64,000 bases of DNA from Paracyclopina nana (GCA_019096065.1 JAGUCH010000001.1:4588001-4652000); one strand, 5' to 3'; shown: positions 26,628 through 38,293, counted from the stretch's first letter. The notes: a model not told the origin generated them from the letters alone. Numbers and translations: made by a program.

Positions 26628-27047
26628 CTCAGAGGTCACTGAGTGAAATAAATGCGATTTATGACTTTACTGGCCAAAGTCCAGTTTACTTGATAAAAAA
26701 ACTCTGCAGCAAGAATTCCTGACAAAGAAATTCTGGAGGTGTGTACATATTCCACGCAGATAAACTACGCCTGTTTTTGTTGCTCTCTTGCACTTAAATG
26801 TACTTTGAGTGGCCAAAACTTGTTCTTGGTGCATTGCATGCATTTCTGTATGCACTAACTTACGGTACTTTTACCGTATGCTATCATGAGTAGGGTATTT
26901 GTAATGACTGGAAAGGCTTACTAAAGCATATCAAGGTTTTTCGCTGATAGTTTATAAGTTCATACCTGAAAAGCTAGTGAAAGCTGCAGCTTTAAAGCTG
27001 TGCCAGTGCGCGCCTACCTGCCTTTCAGTTGGGTCATCACAGCCAAA
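26628..27047. promoter_or_regulatory. Divergent promoter region FAXDC2 / PCNX4
   Basis: A 420 bp gap lies between the start codons of two divergently transcribed conserved genes and must contain both transcription starts, possibly as a shared bidirectional promoter. I see no clear TATA box in the + direction close to PCNX4 and no distinct binding-site cluster. Confidence 0.5.
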
Positions 27048-30000
27048 ATGTCTACTGATGTGCCTTTACTAAATGACTACAAAAAGGCATTTGTGAGGAG
27101 AAGATTTTTGCAGACTTTATTGGCAGGCCTCAGGATCCCTAGCGTGCCATGGTATGCTGTACTGATTCAACTGGTAATTTTTGCCTTGCCGCTCAGTGCT
27201 ATTGTACCCTACCTTTTGATATTTGCCTCTTACAATGTCTACTCAACTTCTGTGATATTTGCGTCAGTAATCTCACTTTTGGCTCTCATCACCCAAACAT
27301 TTGCAAAACTTTTTGCTTGGCTGAGTACCAAAAGGGCTGACAATGAAGTTGTCAATTACAATCAAGAAGATGAGATTGAAGAGAGCGTTGCAAAGTTATA
27401 TGGCATGTGTTCTGTGAAAACCTGGTCATTTTTGCTCCCTGCAAAAAGGCACTGGTGGAATGTTCCCCTGCATTCAGCCATTGCTGGGCTTTTGGCTTTC
27501 TCAGCTAGCCATTATTTGTTGCCAAATTCCATTGACGCCACTTTAGGTGGACTAATACCACACATTGTCATTCTCGTTTTTGCTTGGCTGTCTTTCTTGC
27601 AATCATACCACGCACTCGTAGTAATAACCCCACCGGAAACTTCTACCTTCAGAGCTCAGGACAACTATGAAGTTGACTCTATGTCAAGAGCCTTTCATGT
27701 GATCATTCTGACCATTCCACACTGGATGTCCCTGCTCAAAAATGAGTCGGTCATTTCCGCCTCAGAAACTGCGGAAAACTTGGATTATTTGCTTTACTAT
27801 GGAAGGCTGGCTGGTTATATTCTGGTCATGCTTTTGCCCCTTCTGTGGGTACTCGGAGTTTTACCTCCATTTGAGCCTCTTTTCCTATGGCTGATTGAAC
27901 AAACTCAGATATTCTTGTTTGGGGGAACACCATCAGCCTCACTATTGAGGTCATTTTGCCAAATATCATTTTCTATTGCCCATTACTTAATCGTGGTGAT
28001 ATTCATAAGTGATAAATGGTCCATTGTAGTTGTCAGTGGATTGACGGGATATATTTTGAGTTTGGACTGGATTGGATTGGCTGATCACTTGATTAGAGGA
28101 CATACTAAAACGGAGCCTGATTCTTACAATTTCAAGACAATAGTACAACCAAAGGGGAAAAATATTCTTGTTAGCCAATCTAGGAAATTCATTATAGCCA
28201 AAGAATGTTTAACTCATTTGTTCTTTTATGGCATGAACACAGTTGTGATCTTGGCTTTGGCTCCTCAAAAGCTGGCTTATCGGGAGAGTCATCAAACAAA
28301 CTCAACTATTCATGGCGAAAGCCCTATTACAGAGAAGCCCTCTGAATTAGTCACTTTCCTTGGATGGACAGTGGTGATTTGCTATATCTGCTTCAAGCTC
28401 ACTAATGAACTTCAGAAAGTATTTTTATTGTATGGCCTGTTCAGGAGCCCAATTTATCATGGATGCTCCACAAATGAACTGGTTGTCCTTTTGTGGCATC
28501 ACCTAAGAGCATTTCTGGTCAACTTTATCACATGTCTCCTAATGACCTTCTATGTGAAAGCCCTCTTGGCAGAAGATTATCAAGATTGGTCGACTTTTAG
28601 CTGGTGGTGGAAAGCAATAGAAGTTCTGGCTATAATCAGAGCTTTCAGGCAAGTCCTAGTTTTTTATTCACAAGACGTTTTTTCATTGCCTGCTTAACCT
28701 TCAGGTGGATCTGGCAGAATAACGAATCTTCGTTGATTGAACTCTCACTATTCCATCTGTACATCATATTTGTGAAGCCTCAATTTGAGTTGAACCTTTC
28801 CCACCCTGTTCAACTTCTAATGATTTGCTTTATGAGGGACCGACTCAAACAAATGGTGGAAAAGTCTTTCTTAGTTTGCTCTTTGGCAGTATCATCACTT
28901 GAAGACCGAGCTAGTAAAAGATCTTACGCTGGATGCTTATTTCAAATTAATCTGATTTGTTCACCAATCATCCTCTGTGTCATAATTGGCTCAGCAATTT
29001 TATCGGCTCCTATCATGACAGCTTTTACTTTGCCCATTTTTTTCTTGGCTTACCCAAGGCCACTGAAGTTTTGGCCTCAAGGGCAAGGAGATGTCCACCA
29101 TGAAGCCGAAAAAGGAGACTCTGTCTACTATAAGCAAATGGTGCCCCAGTTACTAAGAGGAATTCATAAAGCAATACGAGCTGGGAGGCTCGGCTTACAA
29201 CAACCTGGAAATCATCTACTTGCAAGACATGAGGACAGAACTGTATGGATACAAATTTTGGAAAAAGGCAATGGCTACTTATACTATCAGGCCAAAGGTA
29301 AATCCCCATAAGAATTACTGCGCTAGCAATTTGAAAATGGAGCAAGCAGCTAGTCAATCATCTTTGGTCACGCAATGCTAGCTGCAGAATTCATAAAGGA
29401 AAACATGTGAAAAAGTCATTTGTATCACATTTCCTGATTTTTTTTCTGAATGAGTCCTGCCGAAAACTAAAATTGCTTTCAGGATTGGAATTACAAGAAA
29501 CAAGCTGCCACAGTTTGGAAGTGACCAGGATAGATGACATTTTTCAAGATACTTTTGAAAGGGAGGCAAAATTGAACCATTTCTCATTCCATACCTTGAC
29601 CCCCTTGGTGTCTCTGCCAGTTGTCATGTATGCCTCATCAAAAAATGTTTTAACTGGTATCATAGAATCTCATGACACTTTGGCCTTGATTGGAAAATTG
29701 TACACTCATACACTTGTTTGGTACACTTTGAGGGCCATGATCTTTGAGGAGAAATCTGCCAAAGAAGTGCCTTTGCCAGAAGATAGCCATGATTCTGATG
29801 AATTGACCCAATATTCTCAAGGAGAGCCGGTCTCAGCTCTTCCCCAAAACATAACCTATCTAAGTGTTGAACATGAGCTGCATCCCAGCTCTAGCATTGA
29901 AGCAGTGAACCTAGACTCTTGGCCCTCAAGTGAGACAAGCCCTGATCAAGAACTGGTCAGATCAGTGAAGCTATCAGGAGTGACTAGAAAATCAGCATAC

Positions 30001-31165
30001 TTCCTAAAACAGGGTAGCAGTGAAGAAAGTTTGCCTAGCATTTTGGCCAGTGATCATGAATTTGATACTCCAGTTATTCCAATCAAGAGAAAAGGACTAT
30101 TGCCACCCATCAAAACCGAACCTAACTTACCAGGTGGATTAACAAGCTCTGATGAGTCACCCAAGAAAGTACAAATACTGAACACTTTGGTCTCTCCTGG
30201 CAGATCTCCTTCATTAAAGAGCATAGATGAGAGCCTGTCAGCTTTCTTAACACCAACAATGGAATGGATGGATGCAGTTAAGTCTTCAAATCAAAGTCCT
30301 GAGCTAAAACAATTGAATGTGGACTGGATAGCTCATTGTCTAAAGAGTTTACTAGAACCAGAATTGCTCAACAAATTTGGCCACAAGTCAAAGGAGAAAG
30401 CAGTCAAGGTGTTACTAAGAGACATAATATTTATGCGTCAACTAAAACAGGTTTGGAATTTTAATCAGCCTTAGCCTTGAAAAGGCATCTACAAAAGCAC
30501 CTTTTCGATTATTTTAGCTTGTCAATGGCTGTATTAGCTTGGTTTATGGATCGAGCTCAAATGTCATAGATGTTTCTACTAGCCTTGGCCCAGGCTTGGT
30601 TGCCAGGGCATTTTCAGGCCAAGTTCCATCAACAAACTTAGCAAACAGAGCTCCTCAACTGCTGAGCTCAGTGGTTCTTCCAGCATACAGATCTGCTGTT
30701 AAGTGCGCTCTTGACCAAATCGTGATCCATGGAGACTCTGTGGTTACCAATACTGATCTGGAGGAGTCTTTGAAGGACATCGACCAGAATTGGCATTTAG
30801 GCCAAGAAGACGCTATTGAGTGGGCAAAAGCTGTTAAAAATGGTGTTCCTAACCTTTTTACAATCACAAGCTCTGATTTGGTGAACAATAATGCCTCAAA
30901 TGGAAGGCAGCTTTACAGGTCCCATCTACTTAATCTAAGAGAATGCACAGTCAACATAGGAAGATTAAATGCTGAAGTTGCCAGATCTTTGTGGGCTTCA
31001 TTGAGCTGGGAGCTTCTTTATTTGACCAATGATGATGATGAGAGATATTCAATTCAAGCTGAGGAGAGACTATTGAGAAACTTAACTGTTGAGGTAGCAG
31101 ACCCTCCATTGGGGTACCCAGCATATTCTTCTGAAGCCATTAGACATGGCTTGGAGTATTTTTAG
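27048..31165 (+). CDS. PCNX4: Pecanex-like protein 4, polytopic membrane protein
   Basis: Four exons: 27048-28648, 28705-29297, 29483-30450 and 30518-31165, giving 1,269 aa (human PCNX4 is about 1,170). The start MSTDVPLLNDYKKAF matches the human MSPDVPLLNDYKQ. The N-terminal half has roughly ten hydrophobic segments. Family landmarks are TFRAQDNYEV, LGVLPPFEPLFLW, FGGTPSAS, RAFRWIWQNNESSLIE, SPIYHG, YYKQMVPQLLRG, GLELQETSCHSLE and VLTGIIESHDTL. A hydrophilic Ser-rich stretch follows, then the pecanex C-terminal domain near the end (SWELLYLTNDDDERYSIQAE, LLRNLTVE, PPLGYPAYSS). The biochemical role of this subfamily is unknown; it is distinct from the classical pecanex linked to Notch signalling. 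Intron 1 (28649-28704) has a GC donor (CAG/gcaagt), supported by uninterrupted homology across the junction. A possible poly(A) signal, AATAAA, is at 31266-31271, overlapping the convergent gene. Confidence 0.95.
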
Positions 31166-31193
31166 CCTGCCAGCAAAATGATATTGTCGACAT

Positions 31194-31448
31194 TTATTTA
31201 TATTGAAATGTTAGAAGAAAAATGTGATACAAAGTAATGCTCAAAATGACCAAGATCATGGAAAAAATAAAGTATCTGGTCAAGTGACTTTCGGGCTCTT
31301 CCTCATTGAAGCCTTCTAGGAACCCGTTTAACAAATCACTATCTGGGATGTCGTCTCCTTGGTCTAAGCCTTCTGCCGAACCAAAATTTTTCTCGTCGAT
31401 TTGCCTCAAAAGATCAAATATAATGGAATTCTCTCTAGACACTTCCAT
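31194..31448 (-). CDS. Small protein with C-terminal membrane anchor (unrecognised)
   Basis: An 84-residue frame opens with ATG at 31448. The first 55 residues are acidic and hydrophilic (EGLDQGDDIPDSDLL, then EGFNEEEPESH). They are followed by a basic step (LTRY) and one hydrophobic segment of about 22 residues (FIFSMILVILSITLYHIFLL) with a very short tail, the layout of a tail-anchored protein facing the cytosol. I do not recognise the family. A splice-acceptor-like ggattttcag immediately precedes the ATG, so this may be the last exon of a longer gene whose upstream exons I could not find. The TAA stop is embedded in AATAAA (31193-31198). It ends 28 bp from PCNX4, convergently, so the two 3' UTRs probably overlap. 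Confidence 0.5.
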   Translation of the reverse strand: MEVSRENSIIFDLLRQIDEKNFGSAEGLDQGDDIPDSDLLNGFLEGFNEEEPESHLTRYFIFSMILVILSITLYHIFLLTFQYK

Positions 31449-32577
31449 GCTGAAAATCCTACTGGACTTTCAGGCATGCTATGCGGCAATTATTGGACTT
31501 TTTCAAACACGTACTCTAAAGTCCTCTATAATACAGTTGTGATTATGAAATTATTTTGCATTTGATATAGTATTCGTCACTCTTTCGCCCATTCCACGCT
31601 ATTAACTTTTATAATAATTCAGTGGATTTTAAAAAGCTAGGTATCAAATCATCAAGGCTGCTGTTAATGCATCTTTTATTTTTCCCTGGCATATAAAAGT
31701 AAGCTACCCTAGCATTGTCAATAAGTATTCCCACATTATCCATAACGCTTTTAAAAAATGTGAAGCCAAGATTGATGATATGGATGATTGTAACTTAAAC
31801 AACCCGTCTGACTTATGTGGAACCATCATGATTTTGAAAAACTTCTAGCTCAGTACCACTTCGTTTTATTGCTATAATCATCTCAATAACCCCCAACAAA
31901 ATTGAGATATCTAACTTTTTTAAATTCATAAGCTAGTTGCTAGTATGACAAATAAAGAGATACAGAGGGACAATTTTTCAAGTAGCAAAACATGAGTAAC
32001 AATTTATTATAAAGTTTGGCACTCCATGTCTCCTTTCCTCACCATTCTAGCGATTTGCTAATGAAATAAAAAAAAATTAGCCCTTTTAATTTTATGAAGG
32101 GTGTTTGAAGCTATATTCAGCGAAAAAAGCACGCCAAAGAGAGCTAGAGGTTTTTTATGATTTTATGTTATGAGGAGGGATAGGCCAGGATTTTAAAACT
32201 ACCACCAAACAAACCCTTGGGACATAAGCTTTCAGAAAATATATAGGTTTAGGGGTGGTTGACGAAGTCTAGGTTAGGTTTTCTCTCAATTCAATGTGTA
32301 TTATTTTAGCTCATAACATCGCTAAAAAAAGCAAAAATACTCACGTAGGATCAGGGCATTTTCACGTAATATTCTCCGAATTGTGCGCTTGTGGGTCACC
32401 TTTTCTAGGAGCTCCTCACTTCTAAATCAGCGCTGTTAGATGGAATGAAGGCCATCAAAAAATAAAACTAAATTCACTTAGCCGCTGATAACTGTCAAGG
32501 CGGAACCTATACTGACACTTGGTGAGCATCTCAGCTGAAACAGCAATGGGAAAAGTTTCGTGAACATTTAACTGATT
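31449..32577. other. Intergenic, no gene recognised
   Basis: AT-rich sequence up to the first hAT element. Upstream exons or the promoter of the small minus-strand gene may lie in its left part, but I could not identify them. Confidence 0.45.
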
Positions 32578-32585
32578 GTTACGAT

Positions 32586-33067
32586 TAGTGATGGAACGAG
32601 TTTCAGCTTGGCTTGAAAGCTTGAAGCTGAAACCCAGCTTGAGCTACATAAGCAAAAAGCTTGGGATCGCTCGAACCAAATTTTGAAAAGCTTGAAAAAG
32701 CTTGAAACCCAAAAATGCAAAGCTTGAAAAAGCTTGACACCCAAAAAAAACCTTAATCCATTTTTAATCAAAACAAAAAGGGCTGATTTTAAAATTAACT
32801 AATACTTGAGGGAGAACTTAAAGCTAAGTTAAAGCTATATCTGTCATTATTTGCGCTTTTTAGGTAATTTTGTCAAATCTGGTGACTAATCGCCATTTTT
32901 TATGTTAAAATTCTAAAAAAGTGAAAAGCTTGAAAAAAGCTTGAAATGTGAAATTTTGAGCTTGAAAAAGCTTGATAATAATTTTCAAAAGCTTGGGATC
33001 GCTCGAACACTTTTCAAAAAGCTTGAAGCTTGATCAAGCTGAAAATTTCCGGCTCGTTCCATCACTA
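32586..33067 (+). mobile_element. hAT-type MITE copy 1 (AAGCTTG-word family)
   Basis: This is a 482 bp element with terminal inverted repeats TAGTGATGGAACGAG and CTCGTTCCATCACTA and a perfect 8 bp target duplication gttacgat (32578-32585 and 33068-33075). The 8 bp duplication and the TAGTG start (YARNG rule) indicate the hAT superfamily. There is no transposase, so it is non-autonomous. Both flanks of the interior consist of closely spaced AAGCTTG/CAAGCTT words around a unique AT-rich core. GGGATCGCTCGAA occurs near each end in the same orientation, so the arms are direct, not palindromic, arrays. Confidence 0.9.
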
Positions 33068-33078
33068 GTTACGATAAT

Positions 33079-33567
33079 TAGTGATGGAACGAGTTTCAGC
33101 TTGGCTTGAAAGCTTGAAGCTTAAACCCAGCTTGAGCTACATAAGCAAAAAGCTTGGGATCGCTCGAACCAAATTTTGAAAAGCTTGAAAAAGCTTGAAC
33201 CCAAAAATGCAAAGCTTGAAAAAGCTTGACACCAAAAAATTTCAAAACTTTATCCATTTTTAATCAAAACAAAAAAGGGCTGATGTTAAAATTAACAAAT
33301 ACTTGAGGGAGTGAAGTGCTTAAATCTAAGTTAAAGCTATTTCTGTCATTTTTTGTGCTTTTGGGGTAATTTTGTCAAATCTGGTGACTAATCGCCATTT
33401 TTTATGTTTAAACACTAAAAAATTGAAAAGCTTGAAAAAAGCTTGAAATGTGTTTTTGAGCTTGAAAAAGCTTGATAATAATTTTCAAAAGCTTGGGATC
33501 GCTCGAACACTTTTCAAAAAGCTTGAAGCTTGATCAAGCTGAAAATTTCCGGCTCGTTCCATCACTA
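33079..33567 (+). mobile_element. hAT-type MITE copy 2
   Basis: 489 bp, same termini and orientation as copy 1, with its own perfect 8 bp target duplication acgataat (33071-33078 and 33568-33575). Its left duplication overlaps the right duplication of copy 1 by five bases, so both elements inserted within the same 11 bp of ancestral sequence. Confidence 0.9.
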
Positions 33568-33586
33568 ACGATAATGTTACCTAATA

Positions 33587-33842
33587 GCCTTAGTGGAACA
33601 ACAGTTTTGAGTAGGGATAATTCCTACGCGAGATGGCGCTGGGAGCTCCATCGGGGCAGATTATTTTCGTAATTCAAGGGTTTCAGTGGTTTTTAATGGA
33701 CTTTTGAGGCAAACTTGATGATATTTCGACGCATTTTCGCTAAGTGTAAACCGAATTTCAGAGCATTTTTTTTCGGACTGCCCCGATGAGCAACTGTAGC
33801 GCCACTCTGTGTTAAAATACCGCAACTAAGTTCCACTAAGGC
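33587..33842. mobile_element. TA-flanked MITE with subterminal inverted repeats
   Basis: This 256 bp element has perfect 13 bp terminal repeats GCCTTAGTGGAAC / GTTCCACTAAGGC, flanked on both sides by TA (33585-33586, 33843-33844). That is the target duplication of Tc1/mariner-type elements. Further in, GGCGCT and TCGGGGCAG recur as an inverted pair, so the element can fold into a long imperfect hairpin. It lies only about 10 bp from hAT copy 2. It has no coding capacity. Confidence 0.75.
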
Positions 33843-33844
33843 TA

Positions 33845-34739
33845 CCTGAGCACTTCACTTAATTTTCAATTTTTTCAAGTGAAAAAAGAATTAACCGTAG
33901 GCTCAAGAAATATTGCATTTATTTTCTCTCTACAAAACTTAGAAGGAACGGTTACAGACTGATGATACTTATCAGTCTATTTGATTTATTGCATTTGGTG
34001 TGAACTTCGTCTGAAGCGTCAGTTTGAATTGCAGCAGAGCACTTCTCTTGAGACAATTACTAGCTGCAAAAGTTCTGCTTTTTTATCGGCTAACGTATCA
34101 AATTAGGCTGAGATGCGTTGGGTTTGAACATAGGAATAATGACCCTCGAATTCTCACACTATTGCACAGTGTGACAAAAGCCTATTAAAACCCCTTACAA
34201 TTTTAGATACTAGTCTGCATACCATGCATACATCATTACCGGGAAAACTCATAATGGACATTGGTTAATATTTTTACAAAATAGTCACTATGTGCAAAGC
34301 TGCAACGCACGAAATAAGCAACAAAATTCAAGAAGAAAGATTGGCCACTGCTCCCCCGACAATGAATTGCCGGTCGGTGTAACCTAAGAAGAAACTACTT
34401 AGCTCTCATGGTTTTCGATGGCAAAACTAATAGTATTGTCACAAGATTTTTACAGCAAAATATTTTTCTGCATACTTTCTGCCTTTTTTCTTGTTTCATT
34501 TTTTATGAGCTCTTGAATGTCCCGCTTTTTTAGCCAATGAAAAGTTGACCTATGCGTGGAAAGAGTCATGTGCGCGATAAACCCGGCGAGCTTACCAGCA
34601 GATGCTCGCGCCCCCTATAAATCTAAAGTTTCGCTGTTGTGCGCTATAGCGTATAGACGAAGATCGACCATCTTCAGCTAAAAAGCAACTGTTAGACAAA
34701 ACTTTTTCTCTCTGTTCTTATTTTTAAGTAAGAGTGAGA
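33845..34739. other. Intergenic sequence upstream of the 34.7 kb gene
   Basis: No gene is recognised. The right end holds the TATA box and 5' UTR of the following gene. Confidence 0.5.
34616..34622 (+). promoter_or_regulatory. TATA box of the 34.7 kb gene
   Basis: TATAAAT lies about 118 bp upstream of the start codon at 34740 in locally GC-richer sequence. Transcription would be expected to start around 34645-34655, which leaves a 5' UTR of roughly 90 nt. Confidence 0.55.
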
Positions 34740-35432
34740 ATGAGTGACAACAAAAACCTCAGGCCTCTCCTTAACATCGTTGACGTATACGTTTTGGTGC
34801 AGAGCCTGCACAAATTACCCTTGCGGCAGTTGGTTGCCATCAGGAAGGTCATTGTAAGTAAATATTGATTTGTTGCAAACAAATTAATTGGAATAACGCT
34901 TTCTGTATCGGCAGGAAAAGGATTCGCTTATTGCGGAAGCGATCCTAGAAGTCCTGAAGGCCTCCCGCCTCCTTATTGTTTTCCCTATTTGGCCTACTTA
35001 CCGCATCCGCTTTGCCATTAAGAAGTTTGGGGACCTTGAGGTTTTTAATGAAAGCCTCAAACTCAATCGTGAGGTTAGGTCAATTCCAATGACCTTTGAC
35101 TTGGAAGGAAGCATAACTGCTCAAGGGTACGCCTTCGCCATATTGGACAATGGTAAGCATACAAATTTGAAAATTATGTCATTTCCTGTCATTAAAAAAT
35201 ATCCTTCTTTGCAGATGTGACTGACCACACAATTGCCCTTATTAAGGCAACATTGACAAACCAAGTTCGCTCCAAATGTCTTGCGAGGCGAGTCAGGAAG
35301 CATCACGAATTGCTTGGAGAGTATTTGAAAGCAGCCAAATTCTACCCGTCCATCTTGGGGAACCAATTTCCAAACGGACTAGATGAAAAATTGTACCGAT
35401 TTGCCAACAACGAGAGCTTCGGTTACCAATAA
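34740..35432 (+). CDS. Unrecognised 189-aa protein
   Basis: Three exons, 34740-34853, 34915-35152 and 35215-35432, join in phase with canonical GT-AG signals. With a TATA box upstream and AATAAA overlapping the stop, this makes a convincing small gene. The protein begins MSDNKNLRPLLNIVDVYV and has no signal peptide or membrane segment. It contains a Leu/Ile-rich helical region (QLVAIRKVIEKDSLIAEAIL), a middle with FPIWPTYRIRFAIKKFG and a basic patch (CLARRVRKHHELLGEYLKAA). Conceptually it is a soluble intracellular mixed alpha/beta protein. I do not recognise any family and offer no function. Both introns are about 61 bp. It could be lineage-specific. Confidence 0.8.
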
Positions 35433-35824
35433 ATATGCATCAAAAATAAATAGAGACTTCAATTATGCATATTTGAATTTGCCCACTCGAACTCCGCTCA
35501 AATTATTTGAGGCGGCGAAGTGTAGTGGTATCCTTGGAAGCCTTGTGTATTCATTTGCAACTTTTTGCGTACAGGCTATGAAAAATTGCTTTCACGTGAT
35601 GGCAAATGAGTCATGCAAGCAAAACATTCCGAAATGCCCATTTGAGGGAGACAGGCTACGCAGAACTCGTTGAGGATGTCATAAGCTTTGACCAAACGCT
35701 TTTTCGGCAAATTATGCAATGCAAAGCGTGACTCTTGTCACAGATTTGCGGATTCGTGATTCGAAAAAGTGTCAGGGGTTCTGGGTTGCAATTCAGTGAG
35801 TTTCAAAGCATCATTAAAAAGACA
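35433..35824. other. Short intergenic gap
   Basis: The 3' UTR of the preceding gene (a second AATAAA is at 35445-35450) and the promoter of the MAM gene presumably share this gap. No other feature is visible. Confidence 0.5.
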
Positions 35825-37587
35825 ATGTATATAAATACAATTTTGCTACTTGTCTGCTTCTTGGGTACAATAATACAAACTTTCATTTAAAATCTTGCTT
35901 ACTAAATTGGGCTTCTGTTAGGCATGGGTCAGAGCCAAGATGACTCACAAATGTGCGATTTTGATAGCCCTCAAGATACCTGTGGAGCCAAATCAGTTGA
36001 GGGTGACTGGCAACTTAAATCTGTAGCTGAATTGGATCCATCTATTGACAATATACCTCTTAGCGGATATGATGGGGATAACCAAAGTAAGTTTTTTAAA
36101 AAAAGCTTTTAATTTCAAGTGTTGCATACATTATTATCAGATAGATTTTATATCAGCATCCTACCAGCAAATGCCGATGGTATTGAAAGAACAGCAAGGT
36201 TGGACTTTCCTGAGGTACCACTAGAAAACTCATATCGATGCTTCTCATTATACGTTTTTGAGTACGGGGCATTTAAATGGGTGTACTTCTATGTACTTAA
36301 CCAAGATGGATCAGTTGCAAACTACAACGGAAGAAGTAGGTTTTTTCGAATTGTTATGTTGGCTCCAAAAGATTTTGGTTTTTTTAAGATTCTGATCACA
36401 GAGGATGGATGATCGACAGAGTATTTTTTGTCTTGAAGCCAAATCAAACGCTCTCCATCCAGGCTTCGACTCCTTTTGGAGAAACAGAAAATGCAGTCCT
36501 TGCGATTGATCACTTTACAAACAAGCCAAGCGATGAGTTGGACGCTTGTCGAAATGGCGAAGAACCAAGCACCACCAGGACAACCACAATTTCTTCCACA
36601 CAACCCCCTGACGGTAACATTTTATTTTTGTGGACTCCATTTTTTTTTCAAATTCAATATCATTAGATATAATTGCATGCGATTTCTCTTCGGATTTTTG
36701 CTCATGGAGCCAATTCACAGCCAACCCCGGATCCGGATTTGACTTTACTAGGGTGACTTCTCAAATTTTGATAGACAATAGCATACTCGGACCTGGAAAT
36801 TCCCATTCAGATTCAATGGATGATTATTTTGCATTTTTGACTACCAATTCAGTGGGCGACGGAGAGAAAGCTTTTGCTGAGCTAAGAAGTGCTGATTTCC
36901 TTGCAGACCAACATCCAATGGAGTGCTTACAATTTTGGTTCTTTTTTCAAGTAATTTTATTTTTTACTTGACATTGCTTCGCTGAGCCTATTATTGCTAT
37001 TATTTTCAGAGAGCACCAGGCATTGAAAGGTTTCAAGTTATCCAGACTTCCAAGCCTTCAGAAAAAGTTCAAGTGATCTGGACATTACCATATAATTGGT
37101 CGCATGATGATCATATGGTTTGGCATGAGGGTAGAGTTGAGATCCTTGCAGACGACACGTCCTACATGGTATCAAATGCAGAACCAATTAAATATGCGGC
37201 TTTTACTTAATGACATGCGTATATTTCGTATAGGTTTCGCTTCAAGTTGTAAAAGGTGAAGGCCAAGAGGGATTTATTGCAATTGATGACATTTTGTTTT
37301 TGTCATCCAACCTTGACTGCGAGATGGAGCCACAAGAAGCAGTGCCATCTAATATGACCACGACCCCTCAAACGTCTACTGTTACTGCATCAACCTCAGT
37401 GTCATCGACATCATCAACCACCAAATCTACTGAAGCAACATCAACAATATCTTCTTCAACCACAGAATCGACCACTTCAATTTCAGTTTCGTCTGATGCC
37501 TTCAGATTTATGATTAACCCTTTCGTCTTTATTTGTTTAGCATATTCCTCGGTTATATGCAGTAACTACAACCAATTCGCAACATAA
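35825..37587 (+). CDS. Secreted or GPI-like two-MAM-domain protein with Ser/Thr-rich stalk
   Basis: Seven exons: 35825-35864, 35922-36086, 36141-36335, 36389-36613, 36667-36950, 37010-37168 and 37234-37587. All are GT-AG and in phase, giving 473 aa. The first exon encodes a signal peptide (MYINTILLLVCFLG). MAM domain 1 runs from about CDFDSPQDTCG to ENAVLAIDHF. MAM domain 2 runs from CDFSSDFCSWSQF to EGFIAIDDILFLSSNLDC. Both have the family's opening Cys-Asp-Phe and closing (I/L)AID(D/H). A low-complexity Thr/Ser stalk (PQTSTVTASTSVSSTS and more) follows. The C-terminus is hydrophobic (FMINPFVFICLAYSSVICS) and could be a GPI-anchor signal or a weak membrane segment. MAM domains mediate extracellular adhesion in meprins, neuropilins and receptor phosphatases. 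No enzyme domain is present and I cannot name an ortholog. Introns are all 53 to 65 bp. Confidence 0.9.
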
Positions 37588-38293
37588 ATCATATTTCTTA
37601 TGAAGACGCAGCAGCGTAATAATGGCTTAAGTTTGAGATATCTTTTATTGGGAATCAAGTCAAACAACTTATTTGGCTGACATAATGGAATTTTTCGGTT
37701 TCAGCAACTTTTTTGAAAATCGACCAAACTTTTGAACTGTTCGCTGTAATCGAATTAATCAGTTACAAACTAGATTTCTGCCAATTTGCTGGAGCTATTA
37801 AATTCTCTAAAACAGGATTTGACTCATTTCTTCTAAGAATGCGTCATGCCATCTTCCGTTGATGTTTGATTAAAATTACAGTTCAAGGTTACGTCATATC
37901 TATGTTTGACTAGTTGACATATAAGAATTACTTAGATTCATGAAATAGGTTATTTTAAGCATGCTAATAGCCATCTTTTTAGTGGAATTTGATTATAAAG
38001 CTCTGCAGAAAGGCAAATCAATTGAATCCGGATCTTTAAGAGGTCAATAATTAAATAGTAATTATTTCCTGAATTAGCCACATCCAGGTTAAGCCTCATA
38101 GTAAACTTATATTACTAGTAGCTGCGTACGCATTAAGAAACTTCACTGCTCGCTCTCTTTCATTTTTATCTCTATGCAGCCTAGACTCGATCTAGGCGCT
38201 ACTTTTGGACTGCCACCACTGACAAACCTATAAAAGCCACACTTGGAGTCCATTAAGGTCCAGTTTTTCGAGAGCTTGCTTAAGAGCTCAACC
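37588..38293. other. Intergenic, with promoter of the 38.3 kb gene
   Basis: AT-rich, with no gene recognised. The right end contains the TATA box annotated separately. Confidence 0.5.
38229..38236 (+). promoter_or_regulatory. TATA box of the Asn/Gly-rich secreted protein gene
   Basis: TATAAAAG lies 65 bp upstream of the start codon at 38294, predicting a short 5' UTR of about 30 nt. A strong TATA box and short leader are typical of highly expressed, tissue-specific secreted products. Confidence 0.6.

Noticed and set aside
32568..32771. Open frames inside the hAT MITEs, also at 60170-60424 and 61110-61366
   Set aside because: They are translations of the AAGCTT word arrays (repeating Lys/Leu/Phe/Ser patterns) and encode no transposase domain.
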